Assembly: GCF_958450345.1 (NCBI RefSeq)
Contig: NC_088780.1
Coordinates: forward strand, 159,694,726 to 159,758,725
Direction: 5' to 3'
From: Calliphora vicina
Taxonomy: Eukaryota; Arthropoda; Insecta; Diptera; Calliphoridae
DNA length: 64,000 nucleotides
The position numbers and the translations under genes are program-made. Positions 20,805-31,189 of the stretch are shown here, one piece after another. Position 1 is the stretch's first letter. Each line of letters begins with the position of its first letter. The notes beneath the pieces were generated by a model. That model had not been told where the DNA came from. It saw only the letters and a program-made list of their open reading frames with translations, and did not search any database.

Positions 20805-23464
20805 ATTTTTTGAAGATATGTTTCTGGAATGCAAATGGTTTAAACCAGCACAAATCGGAAATTTCCCATTTTATGTTAAATAAAAGCATCGATGTGATGT
20901 TAATTTCGGAGACACATCTTACAAATAGATATAACTTTAATATATCAGGATACTCATTTTATTACACAAACCATCCGGATGGTAAGGCACATGGCGGTAC
21001 CGGTATCATAATTAGAAACCGATTGAGACACTATGCCCTAGAAGCGTTTTCAAAGGATTATATGCAAGCAACATCTATTCGCCTTGAATACCCAGCTGGA
21101 GACCTAACTCTGAGCTCTATATATTGCCCACCACGTTTTTCGATGACCAAGGAAAAATTTGAAGAATTCTTTATAACACTAGGAGATCGGTTTCTGGCAT
21201 GTGGAGACTACAATGCCAAACATACATATTGGGGTTCGCGATTGGTAAATCCCAGAGGTAGACAGCTGTATAAAGCTCTAGTTGATCGCAAAAATTGCTT
21301 AGATTTTGTGTCTCCTGGACACCCAACTTATTGGCCAACTGATCCTAGAAAAATTCCTGATCTAATAGACTTCGCCATATGCAGAAATATTATTCGGAAT
21401 GCAATATCCACAGAAATATCCTATGATCTATCTTCTGACCACTCTCCTGTAATTATTAATTATTGTGAGAGACCCAACACCCCAAGATTTCCTAAGGACT
21501 CTTTGTATTTTAAGACAAATTGGCTAAAATATAGGAAATATATCAGCAGTCATATCCACACAAATCCTAATTTACAGTGTGAGGAAGACATAGATAGGAC
21601 CGTTAATGACTTCACGTCACTGATTGTTTCGGCTCTGGAACACTCTAGGTGCCAGATCCCTCCAAAAACTAATACGCCTATTTCAAGTTCGGATATTGAA
21701 AGACTTCTTCTCGAAAAGAGAAGACTCAGAAGAGAATGGCAACATAATAGATCACCTGCTGCAAAGCAGAGGCTGTCCGCAGCAGTACGAAAACTGAAAA
21801 GAGCCCTTCATTTGGAGGAGGATCGCATAAACGAAAAATATATTAAAAGTTTGACGAGTACAAAATACACAAATTTCTCTCTTTGGAAGGCAACGAGGAA
21901 CATTAAGCCACCGGTAGAGGCACAAAGCGCTTTAAGAAAAGCTGACGGAACCTGGGCACGAAGTGCTATAGAAAAAGCCTCAGTATTTGCTGAACATTTA
22001 AGTGAAGTATTTCAGCCCAACTCCACTGCAAATGAGTTTGAACTAGAAGAACTGCCAGCTTCAACAATGGCTAATGCAGCCCAATTCGATATTAGTCCTG
22101 AGGATGTTAATAGAGTAATTAAAAATAAATTAGACTTGAAAAAATCACCGGGATATGATTTAATAACGCCATCAATGATTAAGAACCTACCAAATGTGGC
22201 AATAATTGTGCTATCTATATTGTTTAATGCGATCTTGAAACTAGGAATTTATCCAAAAAATTGGAAAATTTCTCAAATAATAATGATACCTAAACCGGGT
22301 AAAGATTTAACCCTGCCATCTTCTTATAGACCTATTAGCCTACTCCCTTGTTTGTCGAAGTTATTCGAAAAAATATTCCAGGAAAAGATAATACCTTTTT
22401 TGAATGATGGAAACATTATCCCAGTACACCAATTTGGTTTCCGTGAACATCATGGCACCATTGAACAGGTCAATCGTTTAACTGGAGAGATTCGAAAATC
22501 TTTTGAATTAAAGAAATATTGTTCTGCCATCTTTTTAGACGTTGCTCAGGCTTTTGACAAGGTATGGCATAAGGGTCTAATACATAAAATCAAATGTTTA
22601 CTACCACTATGTACTCATAAATTGCTGGAGTCTTATTTATCGAATAGACTTTTCAGAGTTAAGTACAATGATTATGTGACGAGAGAATGCAAGATTGGAG
22701 CTGGCGTTCCACAGGGAAGCGTACTAGGACCTACGCTATATTTGATTTACACCTCCGACCTCCCTACGTGCGATAAACTAACAATTTCAACATTTGCTGA
22801 TGATACCGCCATTATTAGCTCAGACGAAAACCCACTCATGGCATCTAGTCAACTACAGAATTACCTCGTACGTGTGGAGTCATGGTTGAAAAACTGGCGA
22901 ATAAAGGTAAATGAGCTGAAAAGTAAACATGTTACGTTCGCTCTAAGGAGAGGAAATTGCCCACCTGTCACACTCAACAACGTTAATATACCGCAGTCTG
23001 ATTATGTCACCTACCTTGGTATTCATCTAGATAGACGGCTTACTTGGCGCCGACACATAGAAACCAAGAGACTTCACATGAAGTTAAAAGCCTCTAGCTT
23101 TCATTGGTTAATCAGTGACCAATCAAAATTAAGCCTTGAATATAAAGTCATCCTGTATAAGACCGTTTTAAAACCAATTTGGACATATGGAATTCAATTA
23201 TGGGGAATGGCTAGCAACACCAGTATTGATCTTATACAGAGGGCCCAATCTAAAATTCTTAGGACCATGACGGGAGCACCATGGTACATAAGAAATGAAA
23301 ACATCCACAGAGACTTAGAAGTGACATTGGTAAAGGAAGAGTTCGAGAAAGTCCGTGAGAAATATATTGTGAAGCTGCGAAACCATCCCAATTCCCTTGC
23401 AAGACAACTTGTGCAGACCCAAACCCGATCCAGGCTCCGTAGAGCAGATCTACCACCCCGCTAA
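20801..23464 (+). CDS. Jockey-like ORF2: apurinic endonuclease plus reverse transcriptase
   Basis: The frame has 887 codons, uninterrupted and close to the usual Jockey-clade ORF2 length. An APE-type endonuclease occupies about residues 1-225: FWNANG at 8-13, SETHLT at 36-41 (metal-binding Glu37), GDYNAKH at 135-141, and SSDHSP at 211-216 with the catalytic His. A linker rich in basic residues follows. Reverse transcriptase spans about 440-780: SYRPISLL at 508-515, HQFGFR at 543-548, IFLDVAQAFDKVWH at 577-590 with Asp580, GVPQGSVLGP at 635-644, and FADD at 665-668. The tail (about 780-887) has no RNase H motif, as in Jockey itself. All catalytic motifs look intact, so the protein may be active although this copy lacks the 5' end needed for its own transcription. 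The ATG at 20801 is chosen for its overlap with the ORF1 stop. Confidence 0.93.
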   Translation: MNFLKICFWNANGLNQHKSEISHFMLNKSIDVMLISETHLTNRYNFNISGYSFYYTNHPDGKAHGGTGIIIRNRLRHYALEAFSKDYMQATSIRLEYPAGDLTLSSIYCPPRFSMTKEKFEEFFITLGDRFLACGDYNAKHTYWGSRLVNPRGRQLYKALVDRKNCLDFVSPGHPTYWPTDPRKIPDLIDFAICRNIIRNAISTEISYDLSSDHSPVIINYCERPNTPRFPKDSLYFKTNWLKYRKYISSHIHTNPNLQCEEDIDRTVNDFTSLIVSALEHSRCQIPPKTNTPISSSDIERLLLEKRRLRREWQHNRSPAAKQRLSAAVRKLKRALHLEEDRINEKYIKSLTSTKYTNFSLWKATRNIKPPVEAQSALRKADGTWARSAIEKASVFAEHLSEVFQPNSTANEFELEELPASTMANAAQFDISPEDVNRVIKNKLDLKKSPGYDLITPSMIKNLPNVAIIVLSILFNAILKLGIYPKNWKISQIIMIPKPGKDLTLPSSYRPISLLPCLSKLFEKIFQEKIIPFLNDGNIIPVHQFGFREHHGTIEQVNRLTGEIRKSFELKKYCSAIFLDVAQAFDKVWHKGLIHKIKCLLPLCTHKLLESYLSNRLFRVKYNDYVTRECKIGAGVPQGSVLGPTLYLIYTSDLPTCDKLTISTFADDTAIISSDENPLMASSQLQNYLVRVESWLKNWRIKVNELKSKHVTFALRRGNCPPVTLNNVNIPQSDYVTYLGIHLDRRLTWRRHIETKRLHMKLKASSFHWLISDQSKLSLEYKVILYKTVLKPIWTYGIQLWGMASNTSIDLIQRAQSKILRTMTGAPWYIRNENIHRDLEVTLVKEEFEKVREKYIVKLRNHPNSLARQLVQTQTRSRLRRADLPPR

Positions 23465-23589
23465 GATGAGTGACAGTTTACCATAATGGCTCTCTTGCTG
23501 AAGAGCAAATAGTTTTAATTTTAGTTATAAGATTTAAATACTTATTGTAAGGTCAAAATAGACAGATTCAATAAATCAATAAAACGTTA

Positions 23590-23609
23590 AAAAAAAAAAA
23601 AAAAAAAAA
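23590..23609 (+). other. poly(A) tail of the Jockey-like element
   Basis: About 20 uninterrupted A residues directly precede resumed mariner sequence. They mark the 3' junction of a target-primed insertion. The tail's purity suggests a fairly recent insertion. Confidence 0.9.
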
Positions 23610-23659
23610 GCTTTGGTGAGCAATCGGAAGGATTTGTTGTTTACATACGCCATCTGTTG

Positions 23660-24960
23660 TAAGACTTTAGCTTATGCGAATGAGGTCTTCGTGTTTGGTC
23701 TCGCAAAGAATGGAATGGAATAGACCCAGTGCTAATCCTACTAAAATTGATTATGTACTCTTCTCAGGGAAGTTCATGTTCACATATTTCATCTACGACT
23801 TCTTTTCTTATCCGATAATGCAAAGTATCTAACACTCATCCTGGATTCAAAGCTGACCAGGAATCGGAACACTCAGGCTGTTGCCATTTACTACTATAGA
23901 AAGACTATAAGAAGAACCTGGGAAATAAATAAATCCTTTTGGACGGATTCTACGTACTTCGGCACTGATTTTTACAGGTGCAATTCGCGACGCTCCGTCT
24001 AAAACCCTCTTAGTCGTGCTAAATTGGTTTTCTTTATGACCAAGGGCGTTGCTCTTAATGCGGCAGTTAGACATGATACCACTGGCGTTGACTATTGCAG
24101 TATAGATCAGCGAAATGCAATGAGCTCTCTTGTTTTTATTTTCACATGTACGCAAGCATACACATTGTATAAAAACAGTCAGTCTCGCATGAGCATGATA
24201 GAAGCAGGTTGTGTTACGCTTTTATGCTTGTTTATTTCATTATTTCAGGTAGTTGTTTTTGTTTTTGCCAGAGAATAATTCTCAACTCATACAACTACAA
24301 TATCTAAAAACTGTAGTGGTGTGAGTTTGCATTTCGCTGGTATAGATCCTTCTTCGACAGAAGCTTCAATGTGTGACTTTTAGACTACCGCGTGTGACTT
24401 TTAGACTACCGAACCAGTGTAGTGTTCTTCAGGCTGCAAACTGGCTGAGATTTTACCGAGTATATGGTGTTAATATTTAAATTTAAAGTGATTCCCTTAA
24501 ATTTATTTTCGGTGTCTACACTGTCTCTAATCTGGTCCTAAAATGCCGGTCATCTCTGGATACCGGGACACTAAAATATTCCAAGAAATTGCATTGAGGA
24601 TTCATGGGAGTCTCAGTCTCCAATGATGAGGTTAACTGTTGATATTCCGCTCGCAAACGCTGGGTGCAGGATGGACTCGCAATCATGAAGTCGCAGAACT
24701 ACAACACTGATTAACATTCCATTTAATCGACTACGTAACGTGAGAGATTAAATCTCTCATGTAGCGATTGCGTAGAAGTTGCCATGATATGGCAGATGAT
24801 GAGACTGGACAGCATCTCCTCAGCCAAAGTCCAGCCCCGACTGAGCAAAGACTGAAAAGTCTGGCCGATTTTTTCCTGCACGAATTGACGTATCTGTCGG
24901 CAAGGGACGGTAGAAGGCTGTATACCTTCATACGTGCAACGGGTGGGTATGGTTAATAAC
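23660..24960 (+). pseudogene. LINE relic: end of RT, RNase H trace and CCHC finger (R1/LOA/I-like)
   Basis: On the + strand NPTKIDYVLF, then NAKYLTLILDSKLTRN and a YYYRKTIRRTW stretch, match the region just after reverse transcriptase in RNase H-bearing LINEs. GAIRDAPSKTLLVVLNW follows (family TGA-RTTP--ALEV-LN--PL). Near 24560 LWIPGH recalls the RNase H WVPGH motif. At 24770-24900 CHDMADDETGQHLLSQSPA recalls the C-terminal finger (C--C---ET--HLL--CPAL), with its second Cys changed to Ser. Frameshifts are frequent and 24150-24540 shows no homology. The clade (R1, LOA or I) cannot be settled by eye. Confidence 0.6.
24369..24411 (+). repeat. tandem duplication of about 20 bp
   Basis: GTGTGACTTTTAGACTACCG occurs twice in succession, separated by one or two bases. 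It lies in the nonhomologous part of the LINE relic. Confidence 0.8.
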
Positions 24961-25204
24961 TCAAACTTTTCAGTTATGGGTATAAATTTTCTCTCTAACC
25001 CCTGTCTTTCCACTTATCAAAACGGACCACATGGGTCAATCACAGAAGTTTGCAGCCTGTTTAACATAACCCTGTGACAACCAGAATAAACAAAATGCTT
25101 GTTTTCCAAATAATACCTTCTGTACTTGTGCACAAAATATTAAAAAGTATTTACAAAGAAATACGAAAAATGTCCTTTTGAACATGATCACTAAATACTT
25201 TGTT

Positions 25205-25925
25205 TTTATACCCTACACCACCATAGTGGGGAGGGTATAATGCGTTTGTGCAGATGTTTGTAACGCCTAAAAATATTAGTCTAACACCCACATTAAAGTA
25301 TACCGATCGACTTAAAATCACTTTCTGAGTCGATTAAAATATGTCCGTCCGTCAGTCTGGTTGGCTGGCTGTACATGTAATCCTTGTGCGCAGAGTACAG
25401 GTCGCAATTTTGAAGATATTTCGATCAAATTTGGTACATATTATTTTTTCCCAAGGACCAAGCCTATTGAAACTGGCCGATAGTGGTCCGTTATTTCACC
25501 TAGCCCCCATACAAATGTCCTTCCGAAATTGGACTTTATCGGTCATAAATGTTTAATTTATATATGTATATAAATTGTATATACATATACAAAATTCTTG
25601 TCACCAAATTTTGTTACGATCGGTGCATAATTAGTCATAGCTCCCATATAGACCCGCTTCCGAAAATCACTTTAACGTGCATAAGTTGCTTAAAAATTTT
25701 GGTATATACACAAAATTCAGCATAGTAAACTTTCATATAGACATAAATCACATGATCTAATTTCATGGTGATCGGTCCATAATTGCTCATAGCCGCCATA
25801 TAAGGCCCACTTCCGAAAATCACTCAAAAATATAAATTATTGAAATTTTAAAAGAAAAATGTTTCTGCTCTTTTACTTAGTCTAGGATATTATATGGTCG
25901 GGCTTGAACGACCTTACTTTCTTTG
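25205..25925 (+). mobile_element. DINE-1/mini-me type B repeat, copy a
   Basis: It begins TATACCCTACACCACCATAG, where the ends of the opening segment can pair (TACCCT with AGGGTA). It carries the GTCY site GTCCGTCCGTCAGTCTGG at about 25346. Its recurring blocks include TTTCACCTAGCCCCCATAC, GATCGGT-CATAATT, CATAGCTCCCATAT and CCGCTTCCGAAAATCACTT. It ends with hairpin GGTCG-loop-CGACC and TTACTTTCTTTGTTTT. The same layout recurs at 36.9 kb. A hairpin just before the 3' terminus is typical of Helitron/Helentron-derived elements. Confidence 0.75.
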
Positions 25926-27585
25926 TTTTCAAAATATTTTCATAAATTTTCATTGCCTAGAATTTCATTTAGAATCGCATCCTCGAAGGAACAATCATTA
26001 TTTGCATAGGCCTCATATGGATGTGGTTTTTATCTATATTTATTATTGAATCGTTTCAGAGAAATGGGTGGGTTTTTATGCTTGTTTTCTTACTCCACAC
26101 AAAATTTATGTTTCCTCGAATAATAAATTAAATAATAAACTGTGATTTGTTAAAACATATGTTTTAAAGAAACTATAAACTATTTAAGTTATTTATTAAT
26201 ATAATACAAACAGATATTTAGATTTTAACCAACCTTTTCAAATATTTATGTATGTAAACTATTTTTTTATTTATTTATAATATGCACTATATAAACTTTT
26301 TATTAGATCTAATTTATTGTTATAATTTAACTTTTTTATTATCAAATGCTTTTCAAATTTCAACCAAAAAAACAATCCTAAAAATGTTTCCTTTATCAAA
26401 AAAAAAAAAAAATAGAAAAAAATATAAACAGATTGAAATCTTTTTTATGCGCTTGTTGTTATGTGAATTTTCTTTTCTCTACCTTAAACGCTGTATTTAT
26501 ACTTTTTCTAATGGTTCTTCTAAATTTCTTTTGTGTGTGTGTTTATTCAACGACTTTTCAATGAAATTTATTTAGTATGCAACATAAATATTCCAATTTA
26601 AATGGTAAGGGAAACAAAATAAAATGTTTAGCAAAAACGAATTATTAGCAGACACATATTTTAATAAATATTTATATTTGTTGTCCCCAAAACACCCAAC
26701 ACCAACCAATCAACCATCCACCAACCACCACGGCACTACTATTACCATTTCTGCTAAACAAACATCTCAAAACAAACAACAAAATCACTCCTACACAAAA
26801 ACATAAATAATTTTTTTAGTCTTTCAGATTTTAACAAAAATTCTATCTAGTTTTGTCTTTGTATTTTATAGTTTTCTTTTCTTTTTTTTTTGATAAAATT
26901 TTAAAGAAATTTCAAATATTTTCTAATAACAATAATAATAAAAACAACTACTAGTATAGATGCAATTTAATCTAATGTTTTTAAATATTTATAAAATACA
27001 AATATTTTCCGCTACATTTCTATCGCTAACATTTGTTTTTAAAACTTAAATGTTTTCTTAATAAATTTATTATTTTTGTCTATATTTTGTATGTTTTTTT
27101 TTCTATCGATCTGAATCCTCTCTAACTGATTTGTGTATATAAATATTAATTTAATGTTAGTATGTATAGAAATTTGTATCTTAACTAAATGAGAATTATT
27201 ACCTTGGTGCTTTTGAATTCAAATCCATAAAACAAATTGTTGCATTCTTTTTGTGTTACTTTTTTTTATACATTTTATAAATATAATTATATTATAATAA
27301 TTATATAATGTAATAATAATCTATAATATAAAACGTTGATATTCTTTAAATACTTCTATTTCCATATTCCTATCACCATCAACTTTTCTGCGACTTTTAC
27401 TACCACTTTGCTGTCCTTTACTCTATCACATACTTCATTTTTTCCATTTATCTCTTTTAAGGGACATTTTTACAAAATTTCAAACTTTTGTCATTTCTAT
27501 AAAATCATAGAATAAAGTTTAAATTGCTTAGAAACTTTAAAAAAGTTTATTTTATACATTAAATAAAATAAAACACTTCTAAAGT
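25926..27585. other. AT-rich DNA, no gene seen
   Basis: Extremely AT-rich with A/T homopolymers. The short frames here have no recognisable motifs. It leads without a sharp border into the degenerate satellite zone. Confidence 0.35.
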
Positions 27586-27589
27586 TCAT

Positions 27590-28083
27590 TTCAAAAAAGT
27601 TGCTTTTAAGAAGTAACTTTTCAGAAAATTTCCTTATAAGAAGTATCTTTTCAAAAAAGTTTCTTTTAAGTACTTTTTAGAAAAGTACAATTTGAGAATA
27701 GTTCCTTTTAATAAGTTCTTTTTTGAAAAGTTTCTTTTAAGAAGTACCATTTGAGAATATTTCCTTTTAAGAAGTACCTTTTCAGAAAAGTTCCTCTTAA
27801 TAAGTACCTTTTTGGAAAAGTTCCTTTTAAGAAGTACCTTTTTGTATAAGTTTCTTTTAAGAAGAACCTTTTGAGAATAGTTTCTTTTAAGAAGTACCTT
27901 TTCGGAAAAATTTCTTTTAAAAAGTACCCTTGGAGAAATGTTCCTTTTAAGAAGTAACTTTATGATGTACCTTTTGAAAAAAGTTCCTTTTCAGAAGTAC
28001 CTTTTGAGAAAAGTTCCTTTTAAGGAGTACCTTTTCAGAAATGTTAAAAGGAACATAGAAGTTCTTTTTAGGAAAAATTTCTT
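27590..28083 (+). repeat. degenerate tandem repeat of about 30 bp (probable satellite precursor)
   Basis: Diverged units combine a TTCCTTTTAAGAAGTACC half with a TTTTGAGAAAAG half, giving about 30 bp per unit and roughly 16 units. Units differ by many substitutions (GAAGTACC, TAAGTACC, GAAGAACC) and small indels. The AAGTACCTTTTTGA core is shared with the 17-18 bp satellite that follows. The gradient from diverged long units to nearly identical short units suggests the satellite arose from this sequence. Confidence 0.85.
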
Positions 28084-31000
28084 TTTGAAATAAAGTACCT
28101 TTTTGAAATACAGTACCTTTTTGAAATAAAGTACCTTTTTGAAATAAAGTACTTTTTTGAAGTACCTTTTTGAAATAAAGTACTTTTTTGAAGTACCTTT
28201 TTGAAATAAAGTACTTTTTTGAAGTACCTTTTTGAAATAAAGTACCTTTTTGAAATAAAGTACCTTTTTGAAATAAAGTACCTTTTTGAAATAAAGTACC
28301 TTTTTGAAATAAAGTACCTTTTTGAAATAAAGTACCTTTTTGAAATAAAGTACCTTTTTGAAATAAAGTACCTTTTTGAAATAAAGTACCTTTTTGAAAT
28401 AAAGTACCTTTTTGAAATAAAGTACCTTTTTGAAATAAAGTACCTTTTTTAAATAAAGTACCTTTTTGAAATAAAGTACCTTTTTGAAATAAAGTACCTT
28501 TTTGAAATAAAGTACCTTTTTGAAATAAAGTACCTTTTTGAAATAATGTACCTTTTTGAAATAAAGTACCTTTTTGAAATAAAGTACCTTTTTGAAATAA
28601 AGTACCTTTTTGAAATAAAGTACCTTTTTGAAATAAAGTACCTTTTTGAAATAAAGTACCTTTTTGAAATAAAGTACCTTTTTCAAATAAAGTACCTTTT
28701 TGAAATAAAGTACCTTTTTAAATAAAGTACCTTTTTAAATAAAGTACCTTTTTGAATAAAGTACCCTTTTAAATAAAGTACCCTTTTAAATAAAGTACCC
28801 TTTTAAATAAAGTACCTTTTTAAATAAAGTACCTTTTTTAAATAAAGTACCTTTTTAAATAAAGTACATTTTTAAATAAAGTACCTTTTTAAATAAAGTA
28901 CCTTTTTAAATAAAGTACCTTTTTAAATAAAGTACCTTTTTATATAAAGTACCTTTTTAAATAAAGTACCTTTTTAAATAAAGTACCTTTTTAAATAAAG
29001 TACCTTTATAAATAAAGTACCTTTTTATATAAAGTACCTTTTTAAATAAAGTACCTTTTTAAATAAAGTACCTTTTTATATAAAGTACCTTTTTAAATAA
29101 AGTACCTTTTTAAATAAAGTACCTTTTTATATAAAGTACCTTTTTAAATAAAGTACCTTTTTAAATAAAGTACCTTTATAAATAAAGTACCTTTATAAAT
29201 AAAGTACCTTTTTATATAAAGTACCTTTTTAAATAAAGTACCTTTTTAAATAAAGTACCTTTTTAAATAAAGTACCTTTTTAAATAAAGTACCTTTTTAA
29301 ATAAAGTACCTTTTTAAATAAAATACCTTTTTAAATAAAGTACCTTTTTAAATAAAGTACCTTTTTAAATAAAGTACCTTTTTAAATAAAGTACCTTTAT
29401 AAATAAAGTACCTTTTTAAATAAAGTACCTTTTTAAATAAAGTACCTTTTTAAATAAAGAACCTTTTTAAATAAAGTACCTTTTTAAATAAAGTACCTTT
29501 ATAAATAAAGTACCTTTTTAAATAAAGTACCTTTATAAATAAAGTACCTTTATAAATAAAGTACCTTTTTATATAAAGTACCTTTTTAAATAAAGTACCT
29601 TTTTAAATAAAGTACCTTTTTAAATAAAGTACCTTTTTAAATAAAGTACCTTTTTAAATAAAGTACCTTTTTAAATAAAGTACCTTTTTAAATAAAGTAC
29701 CTTTTTAAAATAAAGTACCTTTTTAAAATAAAGTACCTTTTTAAAATAAACTACCTTTTTAAAATAAAGTACCTTTTTAAAATAAAGTACCTTTTTAAAA
29801 TAAAGTACCTTTTTAAAATAAAGTACCTTTTTAAATAAAGTACCTTTTTAAATAAAGTACCTTTTTAAATAAAGTACCTTTTTAAATAAAGTACCTTTAT
29901 AAATAAAGTACCTTTTTAAATAAAGTACCTTTTTAAAATAAAGTACCTTTTTAAATAAAGTACCTTTTTAAATAAAGTACCTTTTTAAATAAAGTACCTT
30001 TTTAAATAAAGTACCTTTTTAAATAAAGTACCTTTTTAAATAAAGTACCTTTTTAAATAAAGTACCTTTTTAAATAAAGTACCTTTTTAAATAAAGTACC
30101 TTTTTAAATAAAGTACCTTTATAAATAAAGTACCTTTTTAAATAAAGTACCTTTTTAAAATAAAGTACCTTTTTAAATAAAGTACCTTTTTAAATAAAGT
30201 ACCTTTTTAAATAAAGTACCTTTTTAAATAAAGTACCTTTTTAAATAAAGTACCTTTTTAAATAAAGTACCTTTTTAAATAAAGTACCTTTTTAAATAAA
30301 GTACCTTTTTAAATAAAGTACCTTTTTAAATAAAGTACCTTTTTAAATAAAGTACCTTTTTAAATAAAGTACCTTTTTAAATAAAGTACCTTTTTAAATA
30401 AAGTACCTTTTTAAATAAAGTACCTTTTTAAAATAAAGTACCTTTTTAAATAAAGTACCTTTTTAAATAAAGTACCTTTTTAAATAAAGTACCTTTTTAA
30501 ATAAAGTACCTTTTTAAATAAAGTACCTTTTTAAATAAAGTACCTTTTTAAATAAAGTACCTTTTTAAATAAAGTACCTTTTTAAATAAAGTACCTTTTT
30601 AAATAAAGTACCTTTTTAAATAAAGTACCTTTATAAATAAAGTACCTTTTTAAATAAAGTACCTTTTTAAAATAAAGTACCTTTTTAAATAAAGTACCTT
30701 TTTAAATAAAGTACCTTTTTAAATAAAGTACCTTTTTAAATAAAGTACCTTTTTAAATAAAGTACCTTTTTAAATAAAGTACCTTTTTAAATAAAGTACC
30801 TTTTTAAATAAAGTACCTTTTTAAATAAAGTACCTTTTTAAATAAAGTACCTTTTTAAATAAAGTACCTTTTTAAATAAAGTACCTTTTTAAATAAAATA
30901 TCTTTTAAAATAAAGTACCTTGTAAATAAAGTACCTTTTTAAATAAAGTACTTTTTTAAATAAAGTACCTTTTTAAATAAAGTACCTTTTTAAATAAAGT

Positions 31001-31187
31001 ACATTTTTAAATAAAGTACCTTTTTAAATAAAGTACCTTTTTTAAATAAAGTACCTTTTTTAAATAAAGTACCTTTTTGAAATAAAGTACCTTTTTTAAA
31101 TAAAGTACCTTTTTGAAATAAAGTACCTTTTTGAAATAAAGTACCTTTTTGCAATAAAGTACCTTTTTGAAATAAAGTACCTTTTTA
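28084..31187 (+). repeat. 17/18-bp satellite array, about 180 monomers
   Basis: Three sub-blocks are visible. From 28084 to about 28707 the unit is GTACCTTTTTGAAATAAA (18 bp). From there to about 31060 it is GTACCTTTTTAAATAAA (17 bp) with scattered variants. The last 120 bp return to 18-bp units. In the core, TTTATAAATAAA and TTTTTATATAAA variants recur at regular monomer spacing between 28940 and 29580. A block near 29700-29830 uses an AAAATAAA 18-mer. Each unit has a GTAC palindrome and, on the + strand, AATAAA. The 18-bp parts create open frames on both strands because 18 is a multiple of three; these are not genes. Confidence 0.97.
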
Positions 31188-31189
31188 AA

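Larger units (their letters stand above)
20472..23609 (+). mobile_element. Jockey-clade non-LTR retrotransposon, 5'-truncated
   Basis: The element consists of the last part of ORF1, a complete ORF2, a short 3' untranslated region (23465-23589) with AATAAATCAATAAAA signals, and a poly(A) tail of about 20 bases. It inserted into a mariner relic, whose sequence resumes immediately after the tail. No clear target duplication is visible. About a dozen mariner bases expected between the two junctions are absent, so a small target-site deletion is possible. The 5' truncation is typical of incomplete reverse transcription, and it removes the promoter region. Confidence 0.9.

Noticed and set aside
23194..23456. 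Minus-strand frames opposite the end of the Jockey-like ORF2
   Set aside because: They are antisense shadows of the real coding sequence and have no motifs.
23847..24155. 102-codon minus-strand frame
   Set aside because: The plus strand of the same interval reads as LINE sequence (AKYLTLILDSKL, TGAIRDAPSKT-like), so the minus frame is a shadow.
27991..28686. 231-codon minus-strand frame of KKVLYF repeats, and the 77-codon plus-strand frame of EIKYLF repeats within it
   Set aside because: Both are by-products of the 18-bp satellite unit, whose length is a multiple of three. They lie in a tandem array with no gene features.
28084..31187. CRISPR-like regular repeats
   Set aside because: Monomers are contiguous with no unique spacers, and the DNA is eukaryotic. 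It is a satellite.
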